This document shows positions 34,777 to 43,546 of a DNA stretch of 64,000 nucleotides, one piece after another. This DNA is from Lachnospiraceae bacterium (lineage in GTDB: Bacteria; Bacillota; Clostridia; Lachnospirales; Lachnospiraceae), in assembly GCA_910575035.1 (NCBI GenBank), contig CAJTDL010000005.1, positions 124,001 through 188,000 of the forward strand, in the 5' to 3' direction. The notes under the pieces were generated by a model. The model did no database searches and was not told the origin of the DNA. It saw only the letters and a program-made list of their open reading frames with translations. Numbering within the stretch: position 1 is the first letter of the stretch; each line of letters opens with the position of its first letter. Made by a program: the position numbers and the translations under genes.

Positions 34777-35823
34777 TTATTCCTCCTGTTTCTCCTCTGC
34801 ATAAATGAAATATTTATCAATCTTGGAATGGTATTTTTCAGCCTTACCATCCCAGGAATCATAGGGGGATTCCCCCCGATGGTCTGCCAGTCCATACCGT
34901 TCTATCAAATATTCCCCGTATACTTTTGTAAATTTATAAGAGCCATTGATGTTTGTATGGTTGACGTCTTCAAAGTCTTTTTTTACATTAAAGTCAAATA
35001 TCTCAAACATCCCTTCTTCATTGTAATTGACAAAATCAAACCCATATTCCTTTACAATATCGCCCACATAGTTCATCCGGCCCAGGTTCTTTTCCCGCAC
35101 TACAGGCACCGCCAAAAACTGGAAGTCAACATCCTTTTGGTTTTTACACCATTCCAGCAGGTCTAACAAGGCCGCTTCATTCTGCTCCCCGATTTTTTCC
35201 CGTTCTTCCGTGGTAGGATGCTCCACATCCTCTTTCAGCTTTTTCATAAAAGTCTTCTGGTAATTGGAATTCAGGTAAGAGGGGCGTGTCTGGGTAAAAT
35301 CTGCATTCGTCAGTTCCTTCCATCTGGAATGGAACTGCATAATGGGGAAGTAATACTGCATCTTATCCATGCCTTCCACATTGGTGAATTTGCAAAAATT
35401 CTCTACCAGGTCCAAACGGTTTTTGGAAAATTTCATATTGTCCAACAGCAAATGGACTTTGTTGTTCTCTTTGTCAATATTTGCAAAGGGCGTAATGTCA
35501 ATTACAATTACCTTGGGGCTCTGGGTCTTTAGCGCCTCAATGGCAACATTTTTCATTGTGCACCCTGGCATGGACGAGGTAGCCAGCTCTGTAGATGCCA
35601 TTCCGTATTCCTCCCAGGCAAAGGCCGGCTGCCAAAATTTGTAAATATGGCTGTTCCCAATAAACACAGCGTCTATAATATTCTCCTGCTCCGCATAATA
35701 CCCCTGGAACATCATTTCTGAATATTCTTCATCTGTGCCCAAAACACTTCCAACGCCCATAAAGATCAACAGCCCCACCAGGAAGAAGCAAATAGTTCCA
35801 ACAATATCTTTTATTATCTTCAT
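34777..35823 (-). CDS. SGNH/DltD-like membrane-anchored protein
   Basis: The 348-residue product has one N-terminal membrane anchor (about residues 9-28) and an extracytoplasmic domain with a GNSHIYKF motif (catalytic-type serine, about 57) and NHTNINGSYKF near residue 290 (the D/NxxH block), like DltD, AlgX or AlgJ-type SGNH hydrolases. Such proteins work with MBOAT acyltransferases to move an acyl group to a wall polymer. It lies 15 bases after the MBOAT gene and 37 bases before the ligase, within a tight operon. Confidence 0.82.
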   Translation of the reverse strand: MKIIKDIVGTICFFLVGLLIFMGVGSVLGTDEEYSEMMFQGYYAEQENIIDAVFIGNSHIYKFWQPAFAWEEYGMASTELATSSMPGCTMKNVAIEALKTQSPKVIVIDITPFANIDKENNKVHLLLDNMKFSKNRLDLVENFCKFTNVEGMDKMQYYFPIMQFHSRWKELTNADFTQTRPSYLNSNYQKTFMKKLKEDVEHPTTEEREKIGEQNEAALLDLLEWCKNQKDVDFQFLAVPVVREKNLGRMNYVGDIVKEYGFDFVNYNEEGMFEIFDFNVKKDFEDVNHTNINGSYKFTKVYGEYLIERYGLADHRGESPYDSWDGKAEKYHSKIDKYFIYAEEKQEE

Positions 35824-35838
35824 AAAGCCTTATTCTCC

Positions 35839-37404
35839 TTAAAACTGCTGATAGATAAATGCCGCGCTGCTATAGGCGGGCCCATATATGCCAAAGATCA
35901 CTATCAGATAAAAGGCTGTCCAATATACCAGCCATCGGCAGACGAGCCCCTGGGAGGCCACCGTTTCGCGGATCCGAATCCCTCTTTCATGGGCAATGTC
36001 CACCAATAACACCAGGACAACCATCCCAAACAAAACGGCCATATCCTTCCCATCCAGCCCCAGCGTCAGCAAGGTGCCGTCCACCAGCTGCCAGGGCTGG
36101 GGGCTTAAGCATACCTGCTTCATCATTACGATAGCCGCCGTACAGGAAGCCGCCCTTGGGAAAAACCGCCCAACGGAACAGAGCAGAAATGTCCGGAACA
36201 TCTGGAACAGGCTCCAGCCATAGGACTTTTCCTTTACCCGAAATAGGGCAAGCCCCTTCTGGTACACAGGCTCCAGCAAAATCCCTGCCGTGATGATCAC
36301 GCCGTTCCAAATGCCATAAGCCACATATTTCCAACTGGAGCCATGCCAGAACCCTACCAGGAAATACACAATAAACATGGCCAAGAAGGATGGCAGCTTT
36401 TTCCCAATATAGTTCCCAAAAATCTTCCGTGCCCCGCGCCCTAACGCGCCAAACCGCTTAGACAGGGACAAGGGATAGAAAATATAATCCCGCATCCAGG
36501 CGCCAAGGGTAATATGCCACCTGCGCCAAAATTCCTCAATGGACTTTGCAAAATAAGGCTGCCGGAAATTCAACTCCAGTTCAATCCCAAAGATCTGGGA
36601 AACGCCCCTGGCAATATCCATGCCGCCAGAAAAGTCCCCATATACCTGCAAGCCATACAGGATCACGCTAAAAAGCAGCACCATGCCGCCATAGTCTTTG
36701 TAACTGCCAAAAACTGTATCCGATAAAATCCCAATACGGTCAGCCAGGATTAATTTTTTCATAAATCCCCATAGGATCAGCTGGCATCCGTATTTCAGCC
36801 GTGTAAAATCAAAGGCATGTCCTGTCTGGAGCTGTTCGGCCAGGGCATTATGCCTTGCAATCGGCCCCTGGACAATTTGCGGAAAAAAGGACATAAAAAG
36901 CGCGAACTTAAAAAAGTGATGATCCGCTTTATACTTGCCGCGGTACATATCAACCATATAGGCGATAGCCTGGAGCGTATAAAAGGATATCCCCAATGGC
37001 AGCAATAAGTCCAGCTTAAATGCATCCGGATCTATTCCCAGATATGCAAGCAGCGGGGATGTATTTTCCAAAAAGAAATTATAATACTTAAAAAAGAGCA
37101 GAACCCCTAAATCCAGAAGGATTCCTAAAAACAAAATCCATTTTTTCCGCTTTGTAACAGAAAGCTTATAGCTTTTCCGTGCAGAAGCGTCCATTTCCTC
37201 TTTATGGAGCTTTATGTATTCTGCTGATTTTTGGTTCTTGCGTTCCAGCCATAGGCCTATCAGCCATGTGATGGCTGTCATGCCTGCCAGCACAAATGCC
37301 AGATAGGCGCTGTTCCACCAATAGAACAAATAGCTGGCGGCAAGGAGCACTGCCCAGCGGCATTTTATAGGCACTATGAAATAGACGGCACAAACGGCCG
37401 CCAC
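35839..37404 (-). CDS. MBOAT-family O-acyltransferase (DltB/AlgI-like)
   Basis: The 521-residue membrane protein has the MBOAT core: LPLGISFYTLQAIAYMVD, FPQIVQGPIAR, then EEFWRRWHITLGAWMRDYIF with the conserved active-site His region and a second His in FLVGFWHGSSWKY. It should transfer an acyl group from the carrier protein across the membrane. The computed GTG start at 37404 has no SD. The open frame continues upstream (EFVSLLFLVFVAAVC) and restores the typical MBOAT N terminus, but the only start-like codon there is ATA at 37437, with GAGGA 10 bases upstream. The true start may be this rare codon. Confidence 0.9.
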   Translation of the reverse strand: MAAVCAVYFIVPIKCRWAVLLAASYLFYWWNSAYLAFVLAGMTAITWLIGLWLERKNQKSAEYIKLHKEEMDASARKSYKLSVTKRKKWILFLGILLDLGVLLFFKYYNFFLENTSPLLAYLGIDPDAFKLDLLLPLGISFYTLQAIAYMVDMYRGKYKADHHFFKFALFMSFFPQIVQGPIARHNALAEQLQTGHAFDFTRLKYGCQLILWGFMKKLILADRIGILSDTVFGSYKDYGGMVLLFSVILYGLQVYGDFSGGMDIARGVSQIFGIELELNFRQPYFAKSIEEFWRRWHITLGAWMRDYIFYPLSLSKRFGALGRGARKIFGNYIGKKLPSFLAMFIVYFLVGFWHGSSWKYVAYGIWNGVIITAGILLEPVYQKGLALFRVKEKSYGWSLFQMFRTFLLCSVGRFFPRAASCTAAIVMMKQVCLSPQPWQLVDGTLLTLGLDGKDMAVLFGMVVLVLLVDIAHERGIRIRETVASQGLVCRWLVYWTAFYLIVIFGIYGPAYSSAAFIYQQF

Positions 37405-37440
37405 AAATACCAGAAAAAGAAGGGATACAAATTCTATAGG

Positions 37441-37674
37441 TTACACTTCCTCTTGCAATTTATGGATCAAATCCATCATGGCTTCTGGGGAATTGAAGTT
37501 CTCAGGCAATAATTCCTCTACGGAGATTTCAACTTCAAATGCTTCGTTGAGCTCGCCAATAATTGCAATAATATCAAAAGAATCCAGGACGCCGTCGTCA
37601 ATTAGCTTTACAGTGTTATTCCTGAAATCAATATCTGAGCGGATGCCTTCTAAAATTTTATACAATTTTTCCAT
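37441..37674 (-). CDS. Acyl carrier protein, DltC-like
   Basis: The 77-residue acidic protein has the phosphopantetheine site GVLDSFDIIAII (Ser32) where carriers usually read DSL; DSF resembles DltC-type carriers. It is the first gene of the operon and carries the acyl group made by the ligase to the MBOAT protein. A GGAGAG site lies before the ATG. The MBOAT gene follows directly. Confidence 0.88.
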   Translation of the reverse strand: MEKLYKILEGIRSDIDFRNNTVKLIDDGVLDSFDIIAIIGELNEAFEVEISVEELLPENFNSPEAMMDLIHKLQEEV

Positions 37675-37709
37675 TTTTACTCTCCTTTGTTGGTTTAGTT
37701 AGTATTCTT

Positions 37710-37737
37710 ATATTATAGTTATTTGGCTGTTGGTCAA
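37710..37737 (-). promoter_or_regulatory. Promoter of the acylation/transport operon
   Basis: TTGACC (37737-37732), 16-base spacer, TAATAT (37715-37710) on the minus strand; a TATAAT overlaps it at a shorter spacing of 14. It lies about 36 bases before the carrier gene. The 257-base region to 37931 holds no gene. Confidence 0.5.
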
Positions 37738-37931
37738 GAAATCTACGGTTTTCTATTATAGACAGTAAATGTGATAGAAATTTGAGGGGAAGATTATTTT
37801 TAGTTGCAGGGAGTTGGAGTTTGTAAAATGTTGTCTTGAAGTGTTTCATTTTTGTTCTTTGATGGTTTTGTTATAAATATTATTCATACTATAACATTAT
37901 ATTTGGCCTAATCCTGCCTTTAGGCAGGATT

Positions 37932-38966
37932 TCAAGCCTTACTTCTATGATAGGCATAGCAAAAAAGCAGGATTACCATACCCAATCCCATTGTTATTGC
38001 AAATGCCAGGAATATGTCTGGCAAATGCATTCGTATGTCTGGCATAATGCCAGACAGCGCCAGCATCAGGAACAGCCCTACAAGAAAGCCCATGCCTGCC
38101 ACCCGGCAATACCTCCTGAAGATTTCCATACATTCCAGGTGCTTTTCCATACCGCAAAGCGCCATGGAGAAAAAAAGCTGTCTGCGGAAGCGGAGCCAGA
38201 TAAAGGTAACTAGGATTGTGCTGAGGCAAAAGCTGGCCAATACCATCACATACATGGTGCCCATAATCCTATCACTGGATAAAAGCCTTGTGAGCAGAGG
38301 CACTTCTATGGTGTCTCCCAATATCATAAGCACATTGGCAGATTCGCCAAAAAGGCGGCAGATATCCTGCCCCACCTCCCGGATACGGCCTGGGTCTTGG
38401 GTATCTAATTTGTAATCTGTATTGATCCCTGCCATTTGGACAGCCGACTGGAAGTCTATGAAGATCATGTGGTTTACCCGGCTGTCCTGATCTGTGCCCA
38501 TAATGCCGATCACTTCAAATGCAACCCCATCCAACTGGTAATACTGGCTGCCATCCTGAACATCCACCTCATTTTGGAATGATTTGCCGAGAACCATTTT
38601 CGGGCTGTCTGTCCAGGATGAAGAAAAATCGAAGAAATTTCCCCTTACCATAGGGGGCTTGTTCACCTCGCCCTGCAGGCAGACGCCCCTAATGGGGATA
38701 TCCTGGGAAGGCACGGACACATACAAGCCAAAATCCTTTTGCAAGGCGGCAAGCTGAGGGATGACGTCCCCCCACTGGCCATTCTCCTCTGTGCCGGTGA
38801 TGTAAAAATTCTTTTGGTGGCCGGAATAAATATTATTCTGCATTAAGCTGTTCTCCTGCCCTGCCCGAGTAGCTGACACAATCAGAAGCAGGCACAGGGA
38901 AATAGCAGAAAAGCTCAGGAACAGAAGGGCATTTCCCTTTGGGATGCGCTTTTGGAAAATTTTCAT
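37932..38966 (-). CDS. FtsX/MacB-like permease subunit, short form
   Basis: The 344-residue protein has one N-terminal membrane segment (about 12-32), an extracytoplasmic domain of about 200 residues, and three C-terminal membrane segments (TMYVMVLASFCLSTILVTFIW, then MGFLVGLFLMLALSG and MGLGMVILLFC). This is the topology of MacB/FtsX-type transporters for peptides or lipids. It overlaps the ATPase gene by 4 bases and, with the 453-residue protein upstream, may form a heteromeric exporter. I cannot assign a substrate. Confidence 0.75.
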   Translation of the reverse strand: MKIFQKRIPKGNALLFLSFSAISLCLLLIVSATRAGQENSLMQNNIYSGHQKNFYITGTEENGQWGDVIPQLAALQKDFGLYVSVPSQDIPIRGVCLQGEVNKPPMVRGNFFDFSSSWTDSPKMVLGKSFQNEVDVQDGSQYYQLDGVAFEVIGIMGTDQDSRVNHMIFIDFQSAVQMAGINTDYKLDTQDPGRIREVGQDICRLFGESANVLMILGDTIEVPLLTRLLSSDRIMGTMYVMVLASFCLSTILVTFIWLRFRRQLFFSMALCGMEKHLECMEIFRRYCRVAGMGFLVGLFLMLALSGIMPDIRMHLPDIFLAFAITMGLGMVILLFCYAYHRSKA

Positions 38967-39697
38967 AGCTCCTCTCCTTTCTTCAAAAATCCAATTTGAA
39001 GCAAAGCTTTTTCCTTTTGAAAAGGATGCGCCTCCATCTTTTCCACCCTGCCGTCCTTCAGGAAGATCGTACGCTCACAGTTTCCCGCTACCTTGGCGTC
39101 ATGGGTGACAATGATGACGGTCTTTCCACTGACATTTAGCCTATGGAAGATTTCCTGTACGGAATCGCCTGTGGCTTCATCCAAAGCGCCGGTAGGCTCG
39201 TCTGCCAGGATCACGCTGGGCTGTTTGACAATTGCCCTTGCAATGGCTGCCCGCTGCTGCTGTCCGCCAGATAATTCACTTGGATAGGCATTTGCCTTTT
39301 CTTCAATCCCCAGCTCCCGCAAAGCAGCCGTCACCATCTCCTGGATTTTCCTTTTGGAATAACCCTGGTATTTCAGCGGAAGAGCCACATTCTGGAAAAT
39401 ATTCAAGTCATCCACCAGGGCAAAGTACTGCACCACAAACCCAATCTCATCCCTTCGGAATTTTGTAAGCTCTTTTTGGCACCTTCCATTTACCTGCCTG
39501 CCCTTGTAAAGATATTCTCCACTGTCAACAGACATCATCCCACCCAGAATATTCAGCAAGGTAGATTTCCCAGACCCGCTCTTCCCCATAATAGCCACCA
39601 TCTCCCCCTGGGAAATAGACAGGCTGATTCCCCGCAGCGCTTCTACCTTTGCCTCTTTCTTGCCAAAGGTTTTCCATATATCTCTCATTTCAACCAT
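38963..39697 (-). CDS. MacB/LolD-type ABC ATPase
   Basis: The 244-residue ATPase has Walker A IMGKSGSGKSTLL (about residues 35-47), signature LSGGQQQRAAIA, Walker B VILADEPTGALD and switch His in IIVTHD, the typical pattern of FtsX-partner ATPases. It energises the two permease-like neighbours. Position between them and LytTR sites upstream of the operon suggest response to the adjacent AgrC/AgrA-like system. Confidence 0.93.
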   Translation of the reverse strand: MVEMRDIWKTFGKKEAKVEALRGISLSISQGEMVAIMGKSGSGKSTLLNILGGMMSVDSGEYLYKGRQVNGRCQKELTKFRRDEIGFVVQYFALVDDLNIFQNVALPLKYQGYSKRKIQEMVTAALRELGIEEKANAYPSELSGGQQQRAAIARAIVKQPSVILADEPTGALDEATGDSVQEIFHRLNVSGKTVIIVTHDAKVAGNCERTIFLKDGRVEKMEAHPFQKEKALLQIGFLKKGEEL

Positions 39698-39763
39698 AAG
39701 TCCCTCCTCGTTTCCACCTCATTTTAAAGCCATAGCCCTGGATGAAAACACGTCATCCCTCTT

Positions 39764-40258
39764 TTAAAACCACGGCCCCGTATCCTCTGGATTAGAACGC
39801 ATATAAGCCCGGGGGAACAATGCTTCATCTTCCTCCATGATTTCCGCTTCCTCCCCATTAAAAAACTTAATCCGCGCGATTTCTTCATCCGTATCCCCAC
39901 GGAAAAATACGGCATGCCCCGTAAAGTCATTGTCCCGCTCCCCCATATAAGCTTCGCCTACATATTTTGCATTCCACACCATTTCATAATAATCCAGGAT
40001 TGATACCATATCCTCCCTGGACATATCCTTGCGGACATCAATGGACAGGCAGATACTCCTGTTGCCCGTTGCATAATCCTCAAATTGTCCTACATAACGC
40101 CCTGTCCACACCCCATCCCCATACATCTTGACTGCCCTGTGATTATCAGACAATTCATTGATATCCAGGCGTTCCTTATGCCCAATCGTAAAAATACATC
40201 CAATCATTAAAAATACAGCGATTGTAGCCACTTTATAAACCTTCCTATATTTTTTCAT
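39764..40258 (-). CDS. Secreted or membrane-anchored protein of unknown function
   Basis: The 164-residue product has an N-terminal membrane anchor or signal segment (VATIAVFLMIGCIFTIG) and a soluble part with many acidic and aromatic residues (YYEMVWNAKYVGEAYMGERD). No family recognised. It lies between the ATPase and the larger permease gene on the same strand and is probably part of the export module. Confidence 0.7.
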   Translation of the reverse strand: MKKYRKVYKVATIAVFLMIGCIFTIGHKERLDINELSDNHRAVKMYGDGVWTGRYVGQFEDYATGNRSICLSIDVRKDMSREDMVSILDYYEMVWNAKYVGEAYMGERDNDFTGHAVFFRGDTDEEIARIKFFNGEEAEIMEEDEALFPRAYMRSNPEDTGPWF

Positions 40259-40389
40259 ATTACCTGCCTTTCAAATGCTTTACCTCTACTGTGCCTGCAT
40301 ACCCATATCCAGAAGCTTTTCGCCATACAATGCCAGCCGGATGCAGAAGCTTTTCCCTGCTGCTGTGACTTCAGAGAAAAGCACCTCCC

Positions 40390-41751
40390 CTAATCTTTCT
40401 GCCGTACCAGATGCTCTGTATCCACCCCCCGCATCAGATACAAAACCCCTCCTGCCCCCACAAGGAAAGCCCCTCCCGTAATCCCATAAGCTGTGCCCAG
40501 TATAACCCCCAATCCGCTCCCACCCACACTATCAATGGCAAACACATACCCGCTTACCAATAATCCTGGCAGCAATATCAGCGCAACCTCCAACAAACAC
40601 GGAACCAGTATAATCCCCATAGGACACCCATTCATCAGGTAAATCCCATAGACCCTGCCATTTGACTGTACCTTATCATAAAACATGACAAACAGCCCAT
40701 AAAACGTAAGGCAAAACAGCACAACCGTCAAAATCATCATCATCTGGATACGGACAGCCGATTCCTTCCGTAAAAGGCTCAGCCCCATAGACACTCCAAA
40801 TATCTTGATCGGAGGCAGGCCAAACTCCTCTCCCACTTTCCTGACTGCATCCACTGTTTTATGCAGTTCTTTTTCATCCCCAACTTTAATAATCCCATGG
40901 CCGCTGGATAGGGCCTCAATGCAGGCCCAGGCCAATTCCTGCAAAATCCCTGGTTCCCCAGCCTCATTTTCCACCTGAACCCCAATCGGAAAAAGGATAT
41001 AAGAATCCAAGGAAACTGTCTCTACATCTGAAAAATCACTTTTGGGAAACTGCGCCCCTTTCTCCAGGATCCCTGCCACCCGGCAGCGGTAGTTTGCTTC
41101 ACGGCCCTTCACATCAATGCCCTGGCCAACGGAAAGGAGCCCCTTATATCCATACCCCACTAAAATCGGTATCCCATCCCCTGCATCCTGAATGCCCAGG
41201 TTCTCCTCTGTGAACCCTTCCCCTTCCACAGCCTTCAAGCCCAGGCTCTGGTATGCCCCCAGATTTGCTGCATATGCTTTAAAATTCCGCACCAAGCAAG
41301 TGCTGGAGCCATCCGCATCATATACCGAAACAGCCCCTTCCTGCCCCTCCTGCAAAAACTCTATAATATCCCGATCCCCAAACAGCTCTTTTACATGGGC
41401 TTCCTTTATGGAAAATGGCTCCTGGTACATAGAAAGGATGGGATGCTCCTTTGCATTGCATAACGCATCGTAATAGCCCATCATATTCCGGCACCCACTG
41501 GCCGTCTGGAGGCTATTCATATAATCTTCCTGGCTGGAGTCTTCTGCAAAGGACACCCCAAATTGATACCAGGTGCTGCCGCCATACTCTGCCTGGCTGG
41601 GCCGCCGTTCCCCCAGGTCAAAATAGTAGGAGCACATCAGGACTGCCATCACCAGGCTGGTACAGAACATAGCCATCAGAAGGATATCCTTCAGCCAACT
41701 GTTCCAAAAACTCCTGTACAGCTCCTCTAATATAAACTTTATCTGTGCCAT
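40390..41751 (-). CDS. FtsX-like permease subunit, long form
   Basis: The 453-residue product has an N-terminal membrane segment (ILLMAMFCTSLVMAVLM), a large extracytoplasmic region and at least three C-terminal membrane segments (MMILTVVLFCLTFYGLFVMF, GIILVPCLLEVALILLPGLL, GLGVILGTAYGITGGAFLV). The topology is that of an FtsX/MacB permease. The ATG at 41751 has AGGAGGAGG 3-5 bases upstream, so the longer frame from 41811 is rejected; it would also run into the 41-bp leader repeat. It is first in an operon driven by the promoter at 41847-41876. Confidence 0.75.
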   Translation of the reverse strand: MAQIKFILEELYRSFWNSWLKDILLMAMFCTSLVMAVLMCSYYFDLGERRPSQAEYGGSTWYQFGVSFAEDSSQEDYMNSLQTASGCRNMMGYYDALCNAKEHPILSMYQEPFSIKEAHVKELFGDRDIIEFLQEGQEGAVSVYDADGSSTCLVRNFKAYAANLGAYQSLGLKAVEGEGFTEENLGIQDAGDGIPILVGYGYKGLLSVGQGIDVKGREANYRCRVAGILEKGAQFPKSDFSDVETVSLDSYILFPIGVQVENEAGEPGILQELAWACIEALSSGHGIIKVGDEKELHKTVDAVRKVGEEFGLPPIKIFGVSMGLSLLRKESAVRIQMMMILTVVLFCLTFYGLFVMFYDKVQSNGRVYGIYLMNGCPMGIILVPCLLEVALILLPGLLVSGYVFAIDSVGGSGLGVILGTAYGITGGAFLVGAGGVLYLMRGVDTEHLVRQKD

Positions 41752-41774
41752 AACCTCCTCCTTTCCACAAAAAC

Positions 41775-41844
41775 CTGCCCTGGCATTACAGGCTTTTATG
41801 CCCTCCCACATAAAACTGCCCTGGCATTACAGGCTTTTATGCCC
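41775..41844. repeat. 41-bp-period direct repeat in the leader of the export operon
   Basis: CTGCCCTGGCATTACAGGC and the following TTTTATGCCC occur at 41775-41803 and again at 41816-41844, identical over 29 bases. Both lie in the untranslated leader. Confidence 0.9.
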
Positions 41845-41846
41845 CC

Positions 41847-41876
41847 ATAGTAACTGCATTTTGCCACATACGTCAA
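41847..41876 (-). promoter_or_regulatory. Promoter of the ABC export operon
   Basis: TTGACG (41876-41871), 18-base spacer, TACTAT (41852-41847) on the minus strand. Transcription would begin near 41840. Confidence 0.6.
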
Positions 41877-41905
41877 TAAGCTGTGCACCAATGCCCCCAA
41901 ACTGT
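41876..41905 (-). promoter_or_regulatory. Pair of LytTR-type binding sites
   Basis: On the minus strand ACAGTTTGG (41905-41897) fits the LytTR consensus [TA][AC][CA]GTTN[AG][TG] in all 9 positions, and ACAGCTTAT (41884-41876) in 8. They are separated by 12 bases, a 21-bp period, and the second touches the -35 box. This is where AgrA/VirR-type activators bind. Confidence 0.7.
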
Positions 41906-41928
41906 ACCCGAATCCCCCATGGCAAGCC

Positions 41929-41957
41929 TTGAAAAGCCCAAAGATCCGATATATAAT
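41929..41957 (+). promoter_or_regulatory. Promoter of the AgrC/AgrA-like operon
   Basis: TTGAAA (41929-41934), 17-base spacer, TATAAT (41952-41957). An 8-bp inverted repeat GCCCAAAG/CTTTGGGC (41936-41943 and 41972-41979) brackets the -10 box and may be an operator. Confidence 0.7.
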
Positions 41958-42050
41958 AACTATACAGATACCTTTGGGCGGATACCTTATTTGCAGAAGG
42001 GGCGCTGGCAATACCAGAGCCAGGGCTCTATTCTCAAGGAAAGGAATGGA

Positions 42051-43475
42051 ATGGAACCTATGTGGATCAGGAATAGTTTCTATCTCGTGGAAATCATACT
42101 GGAAAGCATCCTGTTTACATTCTTCCTATTTCACCGTATGGAATGGAAGAACCCTTTTGCCAGGCAGGGCAAAGCCACTTTTGGAAAGCAAACCGCTGCG
42201 TGGGCCAGCATGGTATGGAAATCCGCTTTTTGCTGCCTTAGCATCCTTTCTGGCGCTATAGTGCATATTAACCTGGGAACAAAGCTCAGCACTGCCATGC
42301 TGCAGGCTCTTTCTTTTTTCCTCCGCATGCTACTGGTATCCTTCTGTTTCAAAAGCACCTTTTTTAACAAGGCGTTCCATATCTGCCTGCTTTGCTTGAT
42401 AAGCCTGTTTGCAGACCAGGCATCCTGCATTGCTGAAAATATTTACTTATCTACATTCCATTCCTCCATGGAATACAGCCTGGCCCAGGCACTGAACCTT
42501 GCCACAAGCGAAACGTTCTGGGCCATTGCAAACCATACCCGGAATACCCTGTTATATTTAGCCCTTGAATTTTTGATTATGCACCTGTTCCTATTTGCCC
42601 TGAAGGATATTTCCAGGCTCTCTGACAAAGCCTATGGCTTCCTGGTCGCTGCCACATTGGCTGCCCTGCTGATTTCCACGTACTTCCTCAGCAAAATCAT
42701 GACGCTGAACCCAGGGCTGCTCCCTCTCCGCTATCAGATACCATTCTATACCATAAATATTTTGATCCTGATCCTGTTCTTATCCATCCTCCTGTTGAAC
42801 AAGATTACAGAGAGGGCGTTTTCTGAAAACATGGAACTGGCAGAGCAGCTGCATATCTGGGAAAAAAATGAGGAACGCAATAAAGCGCTGTTAGAATCAG
42901 CAGAGAGACTGCAGAAATGGAAGCATGACTACAAGAACCATTTAATCGCCATGAAGGGGCTGGCGGAGGATGGGGCTTACGGCCAGCTCCAGGAATATAT
43001 CCTCCACCAATTGGAAAGCCTCCCCCAGACATTCCCTACCGTAGATACAGGGCAGCGTGTAATTGACGCTTTATTGACAAATAAAATTGCGGCTGCACAG
43101 GCAAACGGGACAGACTTCCAGTATTCTGTTTTATTGCCGGAGCGGCTCCCGCTAAGCGATATCGAGCTGACAGGAATCTTAGGTAACCTTTTGGATAATG
43201 CGGTAGAAGCTTGCCAGAAGATAAGAGAAGGGACGCCTTATGTCTCCTTTGTCATAAAGCCAAAGCGGGAAATGCTGCATATTAGAGTGAAGAATAGTTC
43301 ATGCGGGGAGTATGTGTATACCCAGGAAGGGAACTTGGGAAGCACGAAAAAAGATAAGGCAGGGCATGGGAAGGGGCTTGGGAATGTAGGGGATATTGTA
43401 GAAGCCCACGGGGGATTCTGGCATGTGGATGCAGAGGGGGATTATTTTGAGGTGGGGATTTATGTTCCATTGTAA
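42051..43475 (+). CDS. AgrC-like GHKL sensor histidine kinase
   Basis: The 474-residue protein has about six hydrophobic segments in its first 260 residues and a GHKL kinase domain: histidine in KHDYKNHLIAM, N-box GILGNLLDNAVEA and a GKGLGNVGDIVEAHGG glycine box. This is the architecture of peptide-sensing AgrC/ComD/VirS kinases. A frame from 41883 would start upstream of the promoter, so it is rejected; the ATG at 42051 has AAGGA 5 bases upstream. The kinase should signal to the LytTR regulator 71 bases downstream. No AgrB/AgrD-like peptide genes were seen. Confidence 0.88.
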   Translation: MEPMWIRNSFYLVEIILESILFTFFLFHRMEWKNPFARQGKATFGKQTAAWASMVWKSAFCCLSILSGAIVHINLGTKLSTAMLQALSFFLRMLLVSFCFKSTFFNKAFHICLLCLISLFADQASCIAENIYLSTFHSSMEYSLAQALNLATSETFWAIANHTRNTLLYLALEFLIMHLFLFALKDISRLSDKAYGFLVAATLAALLISTYFLSKIMTLNPGLLPLRYQIPFYTINILILILFLSILLLNKITERAFSENMELAEQLHIWEKNEERNKALLESAERLQKWKHDYKNHLIAMKGLAEDGAYGQLQEYILHQLESLPQTFPTVDTGQRVIDALLTNKIAAAQANGTDFQYSVLLPERLPLSDIELTGILGNLLDNAVEACQKIREGTPYVSFVIKPKREMLHIRVKNSSCGEYVYTQEGNLGSTKKDKAGHGKGLGNVGDIVEAHGGFWHVDAEGDYFEVGIYVPL

Positions 43476-43546
43476 CGGAGCTTTCCTGGCAAATCCTGAA
43501 TTTTCCCCATCCCCGTCAATTATTTTCCAAGAAAAGAGGTACTCCT

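Noticed and set aside
33270-37674. Calling the acylation genes dltA, dltB, dltC and dltD
   Set aside because: Gene order differs from dltABCD, and the ligase motifs resemble CoA/fatty-acid ligases more than DltA, so only family-level names are justified.
38014-38415. Several plus-strand frames of 80-180 codons opposite the ABC and ligase genes
   Set aside because: They are antisense shadows of well-supported genes, with no ribosome binding sites and rare-residue-rich products.
41883-42050. Upstream start for the AgrC-like kinase
   Set aside because: It precedes the TTGAAA-17-TATAAT promoter at 41929-41957, and the added residues are not membrane-like.
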